In this document: piece by piece, positions 26,092 through 34,860 of the stretch
How positions within the stretch are numbered: the first letter of the stretch is position 1
Layout of the letters: the number at the start of each line of letters is the position of its first letter
Source: Chryseobacterium sp. CY350
GTDB lineage: Bacteria > Bacteroidota > Bacteroidia > Flavobacteriales > Weeksellaceae
Direction: 5' to 3'
Length of the DNA stretch: 64,000 nucleotides
NCBI RefSeq assembly: GCF_027945075.1
Contig: NZ_CP116034.1
Coordinates: 434,001-498,000 of the forward strand
Program-made: the position numbers and the translations under genes
Notes under the pieces: model-generated
Seen by the model: the letters and a program-made list of their open reading frames with translations, nothing else
Databases searched by the model: none
Told to the model about the DNA's origin: nothing

Positions 26092-26446
26092 TACAGTCCT
26101 ATCCCGAACTCTTTTACTTCGTTTCATATTTTAAAATCATGGTTGTGCTAAACTTTTATTAAAAGCTAAATTACAATAGAAGTGGCAACGACATATCAAA
26201 CAGCGCGGGTTTGTCAAAAAAAAATCTTCTATATCAAATTTGACAGTAATCATAATAATCTACAAATGATCGATGGGAAAACCTTATATGGTGAAGATTT
26301 ACCTCGACGTGATACAGTTTCTTTAGTGTTATTTGTCTCTTAAATTCAGAGGAAAGTTTGTTCAAATTTCAGTGTGAAAAAGTGAATTATTATTTTCAAT
26401 TACGTAGTTTTGTGGTCTTAAAAAGTTATTAAACACTAAATCAACC
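26092..26446. other. Intergenic region with promoter of the 45-aa gene
   Basis: 355 bp without ORFs. TAGTTTTG at 26405-26412 matches the -7 consensus TAnnTTTG and would serve the small gene at 26447. Confidence 0.45.
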
Positions 26447-26584
26447 ATGCCTGAACGTATTAAAATTTCTGAGAATTTACAAATTCTAGTAAGTGTAATC
26501 GTTGGAGGATTAGGTGGCATTCTCGCAAGATTAGCACTTATTAAACTAAAGATTAAAAATCAAAAAGAAGATGAGAAATCTTAA
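26447..26584 (+). CDS. Small membrane protein, 45 aa
   Basis: A short ORF, ATG 26447 to TAA 26582-26584. It begins MPERIKISENLQI, has one hydrophobic, glycine-rich helix (about residues 12-34, LVSVIVGGLGGILARLALI) and ends in a charged tail KNQKEDEKS. The -7 box TAGTTTTG lies 35 bp upstream, and the gene stands alone. The GGLGG motif in the helix suggests helix packing or assembly in the inner membrane. Composition and the -7 box argue that it is a real small gene. No family assigned. Confidence 0.5.
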   Translation: MPERIKISENLQILVSVIVGGLGGILARLALIKLKIKNQKEDEKS

Positions 26585-26949
26585 ATTTGATATTTTCACC
26601 CTTTTTATTTGATCCCATTTTGGATATTTAATAACATTTTATTAACGTCTTATAAGTAATTCAATTTTTTCTTGCCACATTTTAATTGGTCATTATTAAT
26701 AGTCTAATGGTGATATCCTATCTTCATATAATAAATCATGATATTTTCATTAATATTAAAATAAAAACTTTGATAAAGGCTACTATCGATGTAATTTATA
26801 GGCTTATATGACATAGCATTATACTTCTAATTATAAAATATTTAATTTTCAGGAATAGATCCAGCGCCCATTTTTGTTTACAGATCCCCCGATTCTGTTA
26901 TTTTATTTCCCTCAGCTTGACGCAATTTTGTACTCATAAAATAAGTACA
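26585..26949. other. AT-rich intergenic stretch before the NmrA gene
   Basis: 365 bp, no ORF. CAATTTTG (26923-26930) is a near match to the -7 consensus 20 bp before the start of the NmrA-like gene. Confidence 0.4.
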
Positions 26950-27861
26950 ATGAAAATCGTAAATACAGGTTCTTTAGGGAACATCGGGAAACCACTCACA
27001 AAATTATTAGTTGCAAAAGGACATCATGTAACTGTGATCAGCAGCAAGCCTGAAAGAAAATCTGAAATAGAGGAATTGGGAGCGATCCCTGCTATTGGAA
27101 CTATTCAGGACGTAGAATTTTTAGCTGAAACATTTACAGAAGCTGATGCTGTCTATCTGATGGAAGCCTGGGAAGGAATAGGAAGCCTTTTTGATCAGGA
27201 TATTAAATTTTTAGATGAATTTAAAAAAATAGCGAACAACTACGTTCAGGCTGTTCAAAAGTCAGGCGTTACCAAAATTATTCATCTGAGCAGTATTGGC
27301 GCGCATTCGGATAAGGGAACAGGAAGTTTGCAGGTTCATCATCATGTTGAAAATATTTTGCGAACACTTCCTGATAATGTATCAATAAAATTTATGCGAC
27401 CGGTCGGTTTTTTCAGCAATATATACCGATGGTTGCCGATGATAAAATCTCAGGGAGCAATCATTCAAAGCTATGGTGGCGATCAGAAAGAACCGTGGGT
27501 GTCTCCTTACGATATCGCGTCAACAATTGCTTCCGAAATGGGAAAGCCCTTTGATGGGAAAACGGTACAATATGTTGCAAGTGACGAGGTTTCTCCGAAT
27601 GAAATCGCACAGGCTTTAAGTAAAGCTGTCGGAAACCGCGATCTGCATTGGAAAGTAATTCCCGCAGAAGAATTATTAAATCAAATGCGGTCTGCCGGAA
27701 TCAATGAATGGATTGCCAATGGAATGGTCGCAATGCAACAGGCACAAGGAAATGGAAGTTTGTACGAAGATTTTTATTTAAATAAACCTAAGCTCGGCGA
27801 AACAAAACTGAGCGATTTTGCCAAAGAATTCGCTGAAATCTATCACAATCAAAATATTTAA
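26950..27861 (+). CDS. NmrA-like NAD(P)-binding protein
   Basis: I start at ATG 26950 (MKIVNTGSLGNIGKPLTKLL), as the upstream 11 codons are not protein-like. The 303-residue protein belongs to the atypical SDR / NmrA group: the glycine motif NTGSLGNIGKP at the start, VISSKPERKSE after the second strand, and an HLSSIGAHS segment typical of the family without the classical YxxxK pair. Members act as NAD(P)H-dependent reductases or redox sensors. It is followed after 4 bp by an SDR, so the two form an operon. Confidence 0.85.
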   Translation: MKIVNTGSLGNIGKPLTKLLVAKGHHVTVISSKPERKSEIEELGAIPAIGTIQDVEFLAETFTEADAVYLMEAWEGIGSLFDQDIKFLDEFKKIANNYVQAVQKSGVTKIIHLSSIGAHSDKGTGSLQVHHHVENILRTLPDNVSIKFMRPVGFFSNIYRWLPMIKSQGAIIQSYGGDQKEPWVSPYDIASTIASEMGKPFDGKTVQYVASDEVSPNEIAQALSKAVGNRDLHWKVIPAEELLNQMRSAGINEWIANGMVAMQQAQGNGSLYEDFYLNKPKLGETKLSDFAKEFAEIYHNQNI

Positions 27862-27865
27862 TACA

Positions 27866-28603
27866 ATGAAAAATGCACTCATCACAGGAGCTAACAAAGG
27901 AATTGGCTTCGAAACAGCTAAACAGCTTTTGGAAAACGGTTACTTTGTTTTCATAGGAAGCCGAAATCTCGAAAACGGAAAATTGGCCGTCCAAAAGCTT
28001 CACGAAGCAGGATTTGAAAATGCAGAAGCCATTCAACTTGACGTTACCGATATGGCATCTGTAGAAAACGCAAAACTTGAAATTGGAAATAAAATCGAGA
28101 TATTGGACGTTCTTATTAATAATGCAGGGATCAATGGCGGATTTCCTCAGGCCGCTCTGGAAGCTTCGGCTGAAGCTTTTCATAATGTAATGGATACTAA
28201 TTTGTACGGCGTTGTAAGAGTGACGCAGGCTTTTATAGATATGCTTAAAAAGTCAAATGAACCAAGAATCGTAAATGTCTCTTCCAGCGGATGCTCACTC
28301 ACTTTGCACTGCGATCCAAGCTGGAAATATTACAGCCACAAAGCCGCTGTGTATACTGCATCAAAAGCTGCGATGAATATGTACACCATCAATCTGGCGT
28401 ATGAACTTCGTGATTCGCCTTTCAGAATTAATGCAGTTTGTCCGGGATTTGTGGCGACTGATTTTAACGGGCATAGAGGGACGGGCACCGTTGAGGAAGG
28501 CGGAATGCGTATAGCAAAATATGCGATGATAGGAGCAGAAGGACCGACCGGAAAGTTTATCAGTGAAGAACATAATCCTGAAACAGGCGAAACACCTTGG
28601 TAA
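27866..28603 (+). CDS. Short-chain dehydrogenase/reductase
   Basis: I start at ATG 27866 (MKNALITGANKGIG), since the earlier frame overlaps the preceding gene. 245 residues with TGANKGIG, NNAG, the catalytic Ser in NVSSSG, and YTASK as the active-site Tyr/Lys pair. The PGFVATDFNG loop is typical of carbonyl-reductase-like members. It is co-transcribed with the NmrA-like gene 4 bp upstream; an AraC regulator follows on the same strand. Substrate unknown. Confidence 0.9.
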   Translation: MKNALITGANKGIGFETAKQLLENGYFVFIGSRNLENGKLAVQKLHEAGFENAEAIQLDVTDMASVENAKLEIGNKIEILDVLINNAGINGGFPQAALEASAEAFHNVMDTNLYGVVRVTQAFIDMLKKSNEPRIVNVSSSGCSLTLHCDPSWKYYSHKAAVYTASKAAMNMYTINLAYELRDSPFRINAVCPGFVATDFNGHRGTGTVEEGGMRIAKYAMIGAEGPTGKFISEEHNPETGETPW

Positions 28604-28677
28604 TTAATTTGTTATTTTTGTTGGATATAATGTTCGGATACGTAATTCCGGATGTTGTATTCAACATTTAATTAGAT

Positions 28678-29595
28678 GTGAAAATGAGAAGTAAACAAAG
28701 CAAAATTCATAAATTTAGGTCTTTATCTGAGTTTCATGTGATGTTTGGACTACCAAAGCCTGAACATCCGCTGGTCAGTTTCATCCGTCTGGAGGATATG
28801 AAAATGCCGGATGAAACACTGCCCGAATTTCTGGTTTTGGATTTCTATAAAATCGCTTATAAGGATAATGTTGGAAAGGCTAAGTATGGACAGCATCATT
28901 ACGATTTTGGAGAAGGCGGATTGGTGTTTACAGCCCCGCGTCAGCTTTTTGAAAAACCGAAAAGTAATAAAGTCAAAGGCTGTCTTCTGCTGATTCACCC
29001 TGATTTTTTCCTTTCGTATCCTTTATCTAAAAAAATCAAACAATATGGATTTTTCTCATATGCAGATGATGAAGCGCTCCATCTGTCTGAAAAGGAGAAA
29101 GAAACCCTTTTTTCTGTATTCAAAATTATTGACGAGGAACTCAACAGCAGGGTAGACGACTTCAGTCAGGACGTCATGATTTCGCAGATCGAACTCCTTC
29201 TTACCTACAGCAGCCGATTTTATAAGCGGCAGTTTATTACCTACAAGGCGGTCAACGATGATCTTTTTCAACAATTCGAAGCGGTTTTGGATTCTTATTT
29301 TAATTTTGATCACCAATTGCAAAACGGGATGCCTTCGGTACAAAATATTGCAGAACAACTGAATGTTTCTGCGAATTATTTAAGTGATGTTCTCCGCTCA
29401 TTGACAGGTTATAATACGCAACAGCATATTCATAACCGATTGATTGATACAGCGAAAGAGATACTGTCGACCACTCAGCTCTCAGTATCAGAAATTGCTT
29501 ATCATTTGGGATTCGACTATCCGCAGTCTTTCACCCGATTGTTTAAAAGCAAAACCAAACGTACCCCTTTAGAATTCCGACAGTCTTTTAATTAA
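28678..29595 (+). CDS. AraC-family transcriptional regulator
   Basis: 305 residues from GTG 28678, or ATG 28684 two codons later. The N-terminus (1-190) resembles the cupin-like ligand domain of AraC regulators that end with HTH. The C-terminus has the two HTH motifs: VQNIAEQLNVSANYLSDVLR and VSEIAYHLGFDYPQSFTRLF followed by KSKTKRTP. It follows the NmrA-SDR operon by 74 bp on the same strand and probably controls it. Confidence 0.87.
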   Translation: MKMRSKQSKIHKFRSLSEFHVMFGLPKPEHPLVSFIRLEDMKMPDETLPEFLVLDFYKIAYKDNVGKAKYGQHHYDFGEGGLVFTAPRQLFEKPKSNKVKGCLLLIHPDFFLSYPLSKKIKQYGFFSYADDEALHLSEKEKETLFSVFKIIDEELNSRVDDFSQDVMISQIELLLTYSSRFYKRQFITYKAVNDDLFQQFEAVLDSYFNFDHQLQNGMPSVQNIAEQLNVSANYLSDVLRSLTGYNTQQHIHNRLIDTAKEILSTTQLSVSEIAYHLGFDYPQSFTRLFKSKTKRTPLEFRQSFN

Positions 29596-29675
29596 TAGAT
29601 ACTTTTACGGTCTATTTACAAGTATGAAAAGCAAAAATCCAGACTTTCATCAAGAAATTGCTGTTCAATTATAGA

Positions 29676-30569
29676 TTATTCAGGCTGAATAATGACAAAT
29701 CTCACCAATGGAAATTCATTTTTTATATGTCCGCGGATTCGCTGTATGGCTTCAGTGATCTCTTCCGTATCAAGATGATCCTGAAAATTGATAATGAGCA
29801 TCAAAACAACTTCTTCCGGTGATTGGTACGTAGAAAGTATATTTTTAGTTTTCAGTACAGCAGGATCTTTTTCAGCAAGTTTGGCAATTTTATCTCTTGT
29901 TTCCGGAGCTATCCCTTCACCCATCAATAAACTGCGGCTTTCTCTGGCCAGAATAAAAGAAACGAAAACCAGAATGAGCCCTACAATAACCGAAGCTAGA
30001 CCATCCAATTCAGGAATCTGGAATGCATTACTAATACCCATCAGCACTATGACTACGATGAGACCGGCAACAGCTGCACCATCTTCAAAAACAACAAGAA
30101 AACTTGCTGGATCTTTACTTTTGACGATCGCATCCCACCATCTCATGCCGTTGCGGGTTTTGTTAAATTCTTTCACGGCAATAAACAATGAGGTTCCTTC
30201 AAAAATAAGTGAAAGTACTAATACAATATAGTTCCAGAACGGATCTTTCATTACTTCAGGTTCCAGAATGTGTGAAATTCCCTGATAAATTGATAAAGCA
30301 CCTCCTAAACCAAATATTAAAATAGAAACAACAAATGACCAGAAATAAAGTTCTTTGCCATATCCGAAAGGATGGGATTCATCGGCCGGTTTTTTACTTC
30401 TTTTCAATCCGTATAAAAGCAGCAGCTGATTCGTAGTATCCACTGTTGAATGAATTCCTTCAGATATCATAGAAGAACTGTTGGTAAACGCGCCTGCAAT
30501 AAACTTTGTTAGAGCAATCAAAAGATTGGCGGCAAGTGCACTGTAAATTGATTTGTGATTATTGGCCAT
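29676..30569 (-). CDS. Cation diffusion facilitator (CDF) transporter
   Basis: A 297-residue membrane protein of the CDF family with six predicted helices. Helix 2 carries SEGIHSTVDTTNQ, matching the HxxxD metal site. Helix 5 has FEDGAAVAG, which replaces the second HxxxD by acidic residues. The C-terminal cytoplasmic domain (about 215-297) is a ferredoxin-like fold with metal-binding residues DHLDTEEI. It exports a divalent cation; the acidic helix-5 motif points more to Mn or Fe than to Zn/Cd, but this is inference. Single gene, no partner. Confidence 0.87.
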   Translation of the reverse strand: MANNHKSIYSALAANLLIALTKFIAGAFTNSSSMISEGIHSTVDTTNQLLLLYGLKRSKKPADESHPFGYGKELYFWSFVVSILIFGLGGALSIYQGISHILEPEVMKDPFWNYIVLVLSLIFEGTSLFIAVKEFNKTRNGMRWWDAIVKSKDPASFLVVFEDGAAVAGLIVVIVLMGISNAFQIPELDGLASVIVGLILVFVSFILARESRSLLMGEGIAPETRDKIAKLAEKDPAVLKTKNILSTYQSPEEVVLMLIINFQDHLDTEEITEAIQRIRGHIKNEFPLVRFVIIQPE

Positions 30570-30621
30570 TTAATGTAAGTAAGATGGAAATTATTTTAAT
30601 AATTAAGTATATTCAAATCAT

Positions 30622-30993
30622 TTACGATTCATTTTTTGACTTCATTCCGGAAATAATGCGTTGTCTGTGGATAAATCCCCAGTCTGCAATTGTATTGGTC
30701 AATTGTTTGAGTGATTTTCCATAGTCTGTAATCTTATACTCGACTGCAACTGGTGCAGTGTTAAGCACGTGACGCTCTATCAGTTCATTAATCTCCAGGT
30801 CCTTCAATTCTCGGCTGAGCATCTTACCGGAAATACCTTTTACCTCTTTTAAAAGTTCAGAATACCGCATCGGCTTATAACACAGACAAGCAATGATAGA
30901 CATTTTCCATTTGCCATTCAAGATTTCCATTGTATCACTGATTGCTAATATTTTTTGGCTGCAATCTTTAGTTAAATCAAATTTCTGTTCCAT
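30622..30993 (-). CDS. HxlR-type transcriptional regulator
   Basis: I take ATG 30993 (MEQKFDLTKDC) over the GTG three codons upstream. 123 residues, a single winged-helix domain of the HxlR/MarR type: the conserved N-terminal Cys in KDCSQKI, DTMEILNGKWKMSIIACL, GISGKMLSRELKDLEINELI as recognition helix, and YKITDYGKSL near the wing. The family often senses electrophiles or redox state through the Cys. It is divergent from the nitroreductase gene, with overlapping control region between them. Confidence 0.88.
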   Translation of the reverse strand: MEQKFDLTKDCSQKILAISDTMEILNGKWKMSIIACLCYKPMRYSELLKEVKGISGKMLSRELKDLEINELIERHVLNTAPVAVEYKITDYGKSLKQLTNTIADWGFIHRQRIISGMKSKNES

Positions 30994-31029
30994 ACCATTC
31001 ACTTGGTTACCCTTATGTTACTATAACTT

Positions 31030-31073
31030 TTTGTCACTTAGTTACAAAGATACATATTGAAACTATAACTTTG
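31030..31073. promoter_or_regulatory. Divergent HxlR / nitroreductase control region
   Basis: The plus-strand -7 element TAACTTTG is at 31066-31073. On the minus strand TATCTTTG (31052 to 31045) fits the regulator's -7. An imperfect palindrome, TTTGTCAC-TTA-GTTACAAA (31030-31048), overlaps the regulator promoter and is a good candidate operator for autorepression. Confidence 0.6.
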
Positions 31074-31095
31074 CTGATCTAATTTAAGTAACAAT

Positions 31096-31725
31096 ATGGA
31101 ATTGATAAAAAATTTAAAATGGCGTTATGCTGCCAAGAAATACTCAGATCAGTTGGTGAGCGAAGATAAAATCGATCAGATTATCGAAGCCGTAAATCTT
31201 ACCGCTTCTTCGTGCGGCATTCAACCTTATCGGCTCTACGTCATCACCAATCCAGAGGCGAGGCAGAAATTAGGAGAAGGTTCATTCAATGAACAGATTT
31301 ACACTTCTTCCCATTTGTTGGTTTTTGCAGGATTCAATAAAATTACGAATGAGTACATCAAAGCTTATGTAGATATGATGGAACAACAGCGAAATTTAGA
31401 AACAGGAGCTTTGAAAATGTTGCAGGATACTTTGATTGGATATTTCTCACCTCAGACAACAGAGCAAAATGTTATTTGGTCTGATAAACAAGCCTACATC
31501 GGTTTGGGAACCGCTTTGATTGCGGCCGCAGAATTAAAAGTTGATGCAACACCGATGGAAGGTTTTGATCCAAAATTGTTTGATGACATTCTGGATTTGC
31601 CGGAAAAAGGTCTTCACGCGTCGGTGATTATGTCATTGGGTTATCGAGATGCTGACAATGATTATCTTGCATCAGCACAAAAAGTCAGACTGCCGATTGA
31701 TGAATTTTCTATCAAAATTAAATAA
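31096..31725 (+). CDS. NAD(P)H-dependent nitroreductase-family oxidoreductase
   Basis: A 209-residue FMN-dependent enzyme of the NfsB/FRP type. RYAAKKYSD (10-18) holds the FMN-phosphate Arg and Lys, LTASSCGIQPY is the conserved Ser/Gly/Pro segment, and ASVIMSLGYRDADND near the C-terminus carries the last FMN-binding Arg. It reduces nitroaromatics or quinones using NAD(P)H. It is divergently transcribed from the HxlR regulator, a common pairing for electrophile-inducible reductases. Confidence 0.92.
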   Translation: MELIKNLKWRYAAKKYSDQLVSEDKIDQIIEAVNLTASSCGIQPYRLYVITNPEARQKLGEGSFNEQIYTSSHLLVFAGFNKITNEYIKAYVDMMEQQRNLETGALKMLQDTLIGYFSPQTTEQNVIWSDKQAYIGLGTALIAAAELKVDATPMEGFDPKLFDDILDLPEKGLHASVIMSLGYRDADNDYLASAQKVRLPIDEFSIKIK

Positions 31726-31773
31726 TCAAAGCAGATTGAATATCTTGAAACTTTAAAGTTGTCATTCATAAAC

Positions 31774-31801
31774 AAAAGTTCTGACGCTGGTCAGAACTTT
31801 T
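31774..31801 (+). terminator. Intrinsic terminator of the nitroreductase gene
   Basis: Perfect 12-bp stem AAAAGTTCTGAC / GTCAGAACTTTT (31774-31785 and 31790-31801) with loop GCTG. Confidence 0.9.
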
Positions 31802-31931
31802 ATCTTCTATGTGAAGCAAATTTTGCTGATGAAAAATATTTGGAGAATGAATCTTCCAAGAATTTATTTCAGCTTGAAAAAAAGCAGCTCTACAGAATAT
31901 TTTAATTTGTATTGGTCTATTTATTAATAAG

Positions 31932-32740
31932 TTAAAGATCAGAAGTAGGTGTTTTTCCAAATTTCTTTTTAAAGGAGTGTGAGAAATGGGAGAGGCTTTC
32001 AAATCCCAAATCCAGATATATTGAAGATGGCTTTTTGTGTTTATTCTCTATCAGATGGCGGGCTTCATTAAGTCTTTTTTCCTGTAACCACTGTCTTGGC
32101 GGCATTCCGAAAACTTTCTGAAAATCTCGTTTAAAACTTGCCAAACTCCTTCCCGTAAGTTGGCAAACTTCTCATTCGTTACATTGAACTGATAATTGCT
32201 GAGCATGAATCTTTCAAGATCCATCTTATAAGGAATTGAAAAGTCAAACAGAAAGTTTCGAAGCTCGGGAACCGCTAGCAGCAATAATTTGACGCCTTCT
32301 TTTACCTTCAAAATGCCCATTTCATCGGTCATAGCAGCTCCCGAGTTTCTTGCGTATGGGACAATCGACTGGAAATAACCTTTCAGAAAATCATTCGAAG
32401 GAATCAGGATATTTAATGGTCCGTTGTATTTTCTGTCGGCTTCCAGTTTTTCTTCTAAAGTTATCTTTCGCAGAAGATCATCTTGCAGAGAGATTACAAT
32501 GGTTTCATAATTACCTCCTGCTACCGGCGTTTTCGTAAGCGTGCCTAGTTGATTTTTACCAATCAGCAGCATTTGTCCTCCTGTCATTGATATATTTTGC
32601 CCGGATGTTTCAAGAATCAGCTGTCCCGAAACCTGGAGGATAAGGGTGTGCTGATTCCAGACACAGACTTTTTCTTTCCGCTCTGAAGAGAGGTAAGAAT
32701 AGAATATGACGCCGGGAAGAATTTCTGCTGGACTTTCCAT
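31932..32740 (-). pseudogene. AraC-family regulator split by a single-base frameshift
   Basis: The upstream part (from ATG 32740) reads as an intact AraC ligand domain until FANLREGVWQ. The other frame then supplies TGRSLASFKRDFQKVFGMPP and the second HTH YLDLGFESLSHFSHSFKKKFG, ending at 31932. The join falls at about 32155-32158: reading AAC TT(x) ACG GGA restores FANLTGRSLASF, so one base is missing. The gene directly follows the aldo/keto reductase with no gap. It may be a true loss of function or a base-calling error; both HTH motifs are otherwise intact. Confidence 0.8.
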
Positions 32741-33712
32741 TTACCGTTGTAGATAAGTGCCGCCTTGTATTGCACCTGTTGCAAATGTAGTATTTAATAT
32801 TTTCATTTCTTGAGGAGTAAATTCAATATTCATTGCTGCTATATTTTCGGGTAACCGAGATCTGCGGCTCATACTTACCAATGGCATTATATCATCTCCC
32901 TGCGCCTTTACCCATGCGATGGCAAGCTGAGTTGGAGAGCAGCCTTTGTTCTTAGCCAACTGTTTCAAAACTTCAACTTTCTCTAAATTTCTCACCAAGT
33001 TGTTGCCTTGAAAACGTGAAAAATGATTTCGGTAATCGTTTTCTGCCAGCGGTGCTTTCAAATCGCCCGACAATAATCCTTCTGCTGTATTTGCAAAAGC
33101 GATGACGTTTATTCCTAATTCTTTTGCGGTCGGAAGTAATTCTTGTTCTATTTGACGGTCTGCCAGAGAATATCCTATCTCTAATGCACTAACAGGATAG
33201 ATACTATTGGCTTTGCGAAGCTGATCGGCGTTAATTTCAGATACTCCCAAATGACGCACTTTGCCTTCTGTAATAAGATCAGCAACGGTTCCGACAATAT
33301 CTTCTACAGGAACGCTGCCATCCATACGACTTGGCTGATAAAGATCAATTGTTTCAATTCCCAAGCGGGTAAGGGAATAGTTGATGAAATTTTTAATAGC
33401 AATCGGACGCAGATCCATTCCCAGCCATTGTCCGTTATGAAATATAGCACCAAATTTTACACTGATAAAAGCATCATCTCTTCTACCTTTGATGGCTTTT
33501 CCGATGAGCATCTCGTTATGACCGGCACCATAAAAGTCTCCGGTGTTCAGGAAATTTATACCATGATCCAAAGCTTCATTAATTGTTGCGATACTTTCTT
33601 TTTCATCCGGTGCAGAACCTCCCCAGATAGATGACATACGCATACATCCTAGACCAAGCTTAGATACCAAAGGTCCGTTTTGTCCTAACTGAATTTTTTT
33701 AATTGTTGACAT
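32741..33712 (-). CDS. Aldo/keto reductase
   Basis: I start at ATG 33712 (MSTIKKIQLGQNG); eight upstream codons begin with a TTG. The 323-residue protein has the AKR barrel: LGLGCMRMS, the catalytic Asp/Tyr in NTGDFYGAGHNE, the Lys in ISVKFGA, and the NADPH-binding SRRSRLPEN at the C-terminus. The catalytic-His region reads DLYQPSRMD, a variant (QPSR) seen in the YakC/AKR13-like branch. It reduces carbonyls with NADPH. The frameshifted AraC gene begins right after it on the same strand, so both were probably one operon. Confidence 0.9.
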   Translation of the reverse strand: MSTIKKIQLGQNGPLVSKLGLGCMRMSSIWGGSAPDEKESIATINEALDHGINFLNTGDFYGAGHNEMLIGKAIKGRRDDAFISVKFGAIFHNGQWLGMDLRPIAIKNFINYSLTRLGIETIDLYQPSRMDGSVPVEDIVGTVADLITEGKVRHLGVSEINADQLRKANSIYPVSALEIGYSLADRQIEQELLPTAKELGINVIAFANTAEGLLSGDLKAPLAENDYRNHFSRFQGNNLVRNLEKVEVLKQLAKNKGCSPTQLAIAWVKAQGDDIMPLVSMSRRSRLPENIAAMNIEFTPQEMKILNTTFATGAIQGGTYLQR

Positions 33713-33961
33713 TGATTTTTGTTTATTATAATACAAAGGTCAGTATTTATCAAATCAGCTACTTTCGTGTGCGGCTCAAATTACTTGCTTGTAAAGCTCA
33801 GTTAATTGGTCAGACTACTTTGACTTTTCTTCTCTATAACGTCGTTCCCGTAATCGAAAATGAAAGCTAACAATTCTTCCGATAAAATATACTCACTAAA
33901 TCTTTAGCAGTATTTATTCACTTATTCATCTCTATACAAATGTCAACTCTTTTATAATTTT

Positions 33962-34858
33962 TTACTTTAAAAAAGTTTTCAGATAGTCGATACTGTCAGT
34001 CCATGAGATGTCTTCATACCGTTTGTTACTTAATGTTGAGTGTTGCGTTGTAAACATGGAGTACATGTATTGTGCTTGCTGAAATTTCGCGTACAATTCA
34101 TTTTCACTTGCCGGATTTTCGTCTCTTTGTTTCCTGATCGATGCGGCAAAATTTTCTAAAGTTGTTATATTGTGTAGTTTAAATGACTCACCCGTAATTT
34201 TTTTCACATTGTTAAAAATCATATTAGGACTGATTTGGAAACTTGCAATCTGCAGATTTCTCGGTGCTGTCTCATCTAAAGCTACCTGAGCTGTAAAAGC
34301 AGCCGTATTATCCATCGTCGTAAAATCTAATTTCCAGTCTGCCTTGTCTCCCCAATACCCGATACTCTTGTCTTTTAAATTTAAAATCGGAGTATTGTAC
34401 ATCAAAATATCCGCAAAACATCCATTAAAAATAGAAGAAACTTGAATTGCAGTTTGGTCGATATACTTTTTGAAAGTTCGTCTCAGGTCAAAATTTCTAT
34501 TTTCACCCTCCGGAAGTTGATTATAATCTGTACAAAAATCAGACGGAATAAATCTGGGAACACCAGCTTCTATCGCAGCGTTTAAGATTTTTTTTTGAAG
34601 ATCAATAATAACATTGCCCAGCCCCGCCAAAGCAGAAACCACGCAGTCAACATTTAAGCATTCTTTCGTTAATGCTTTTTCATCATCAAAGTCTATCATT
34701 TTAATTACAACTCCCATTTCCTCAAGAAGTGCTACCTTATCACTATCGGTCGATTTTCTTACAATTGCTTTTACTTTTGCTCCACGCAATAGCAATTCTC
34801 TGCAGATTCTCAGTCCCAGATTACCTGTTGCGCCGGCAACCAAAATTGTTTTTTTCAT
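33962..34858 (-). CDS. NmrA-like / isoflavone-reductase-like NAD(P)-binding protein
   Basis: 298 residues with the N-terminal nucleotide motif GATGNLGLRI, the NADPH-discriminating VRKSTDSDK segment and the IPSDFCTDYN strand typical of isoflavone-reductase-like proteins. It lies 2 bp after the stop of the alpha/beta hydrolase gene and is thus the third gene of a Crp/Fnr - hydrolase - NmrA cluster. Substrate unknown. Confidence 0.86.
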   Translation of the reverse strand: MKKTILVAGATGNLGLRICRELLLRGAKVKAIVRKSTDSDKVALLEEMGVVIKMIDFDDEKALTKECLNVDCVVSALAGLGNVIIDLQKKILNAAIEAGVPRFIPSDFCTDYNQLPEGENRNFDLRRTFKKYIDQTAIQVSSIFNGCFADILMYNTPILNLKDKSIGYWGDKADWKLDFTTMDNTAAFTAQVALDETAPRNLQIASFQISPNMIFNNVKKITGESFKLHNITTLENFAASIRKQRDENPASENELYAKFQQAQYMYSMFTTQHSTLSNKRYEDISWTDSIDYLKTFLK

Positions 34859-34860
34859 AT

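Noticed and set aside
29788-30231. 147-codon plus-strand frame inside the CDF transporter gene
   Set aside because: Antisense shadow; Thr/Ser-rich sequence mirrors hydrophobic codons of the transporter.
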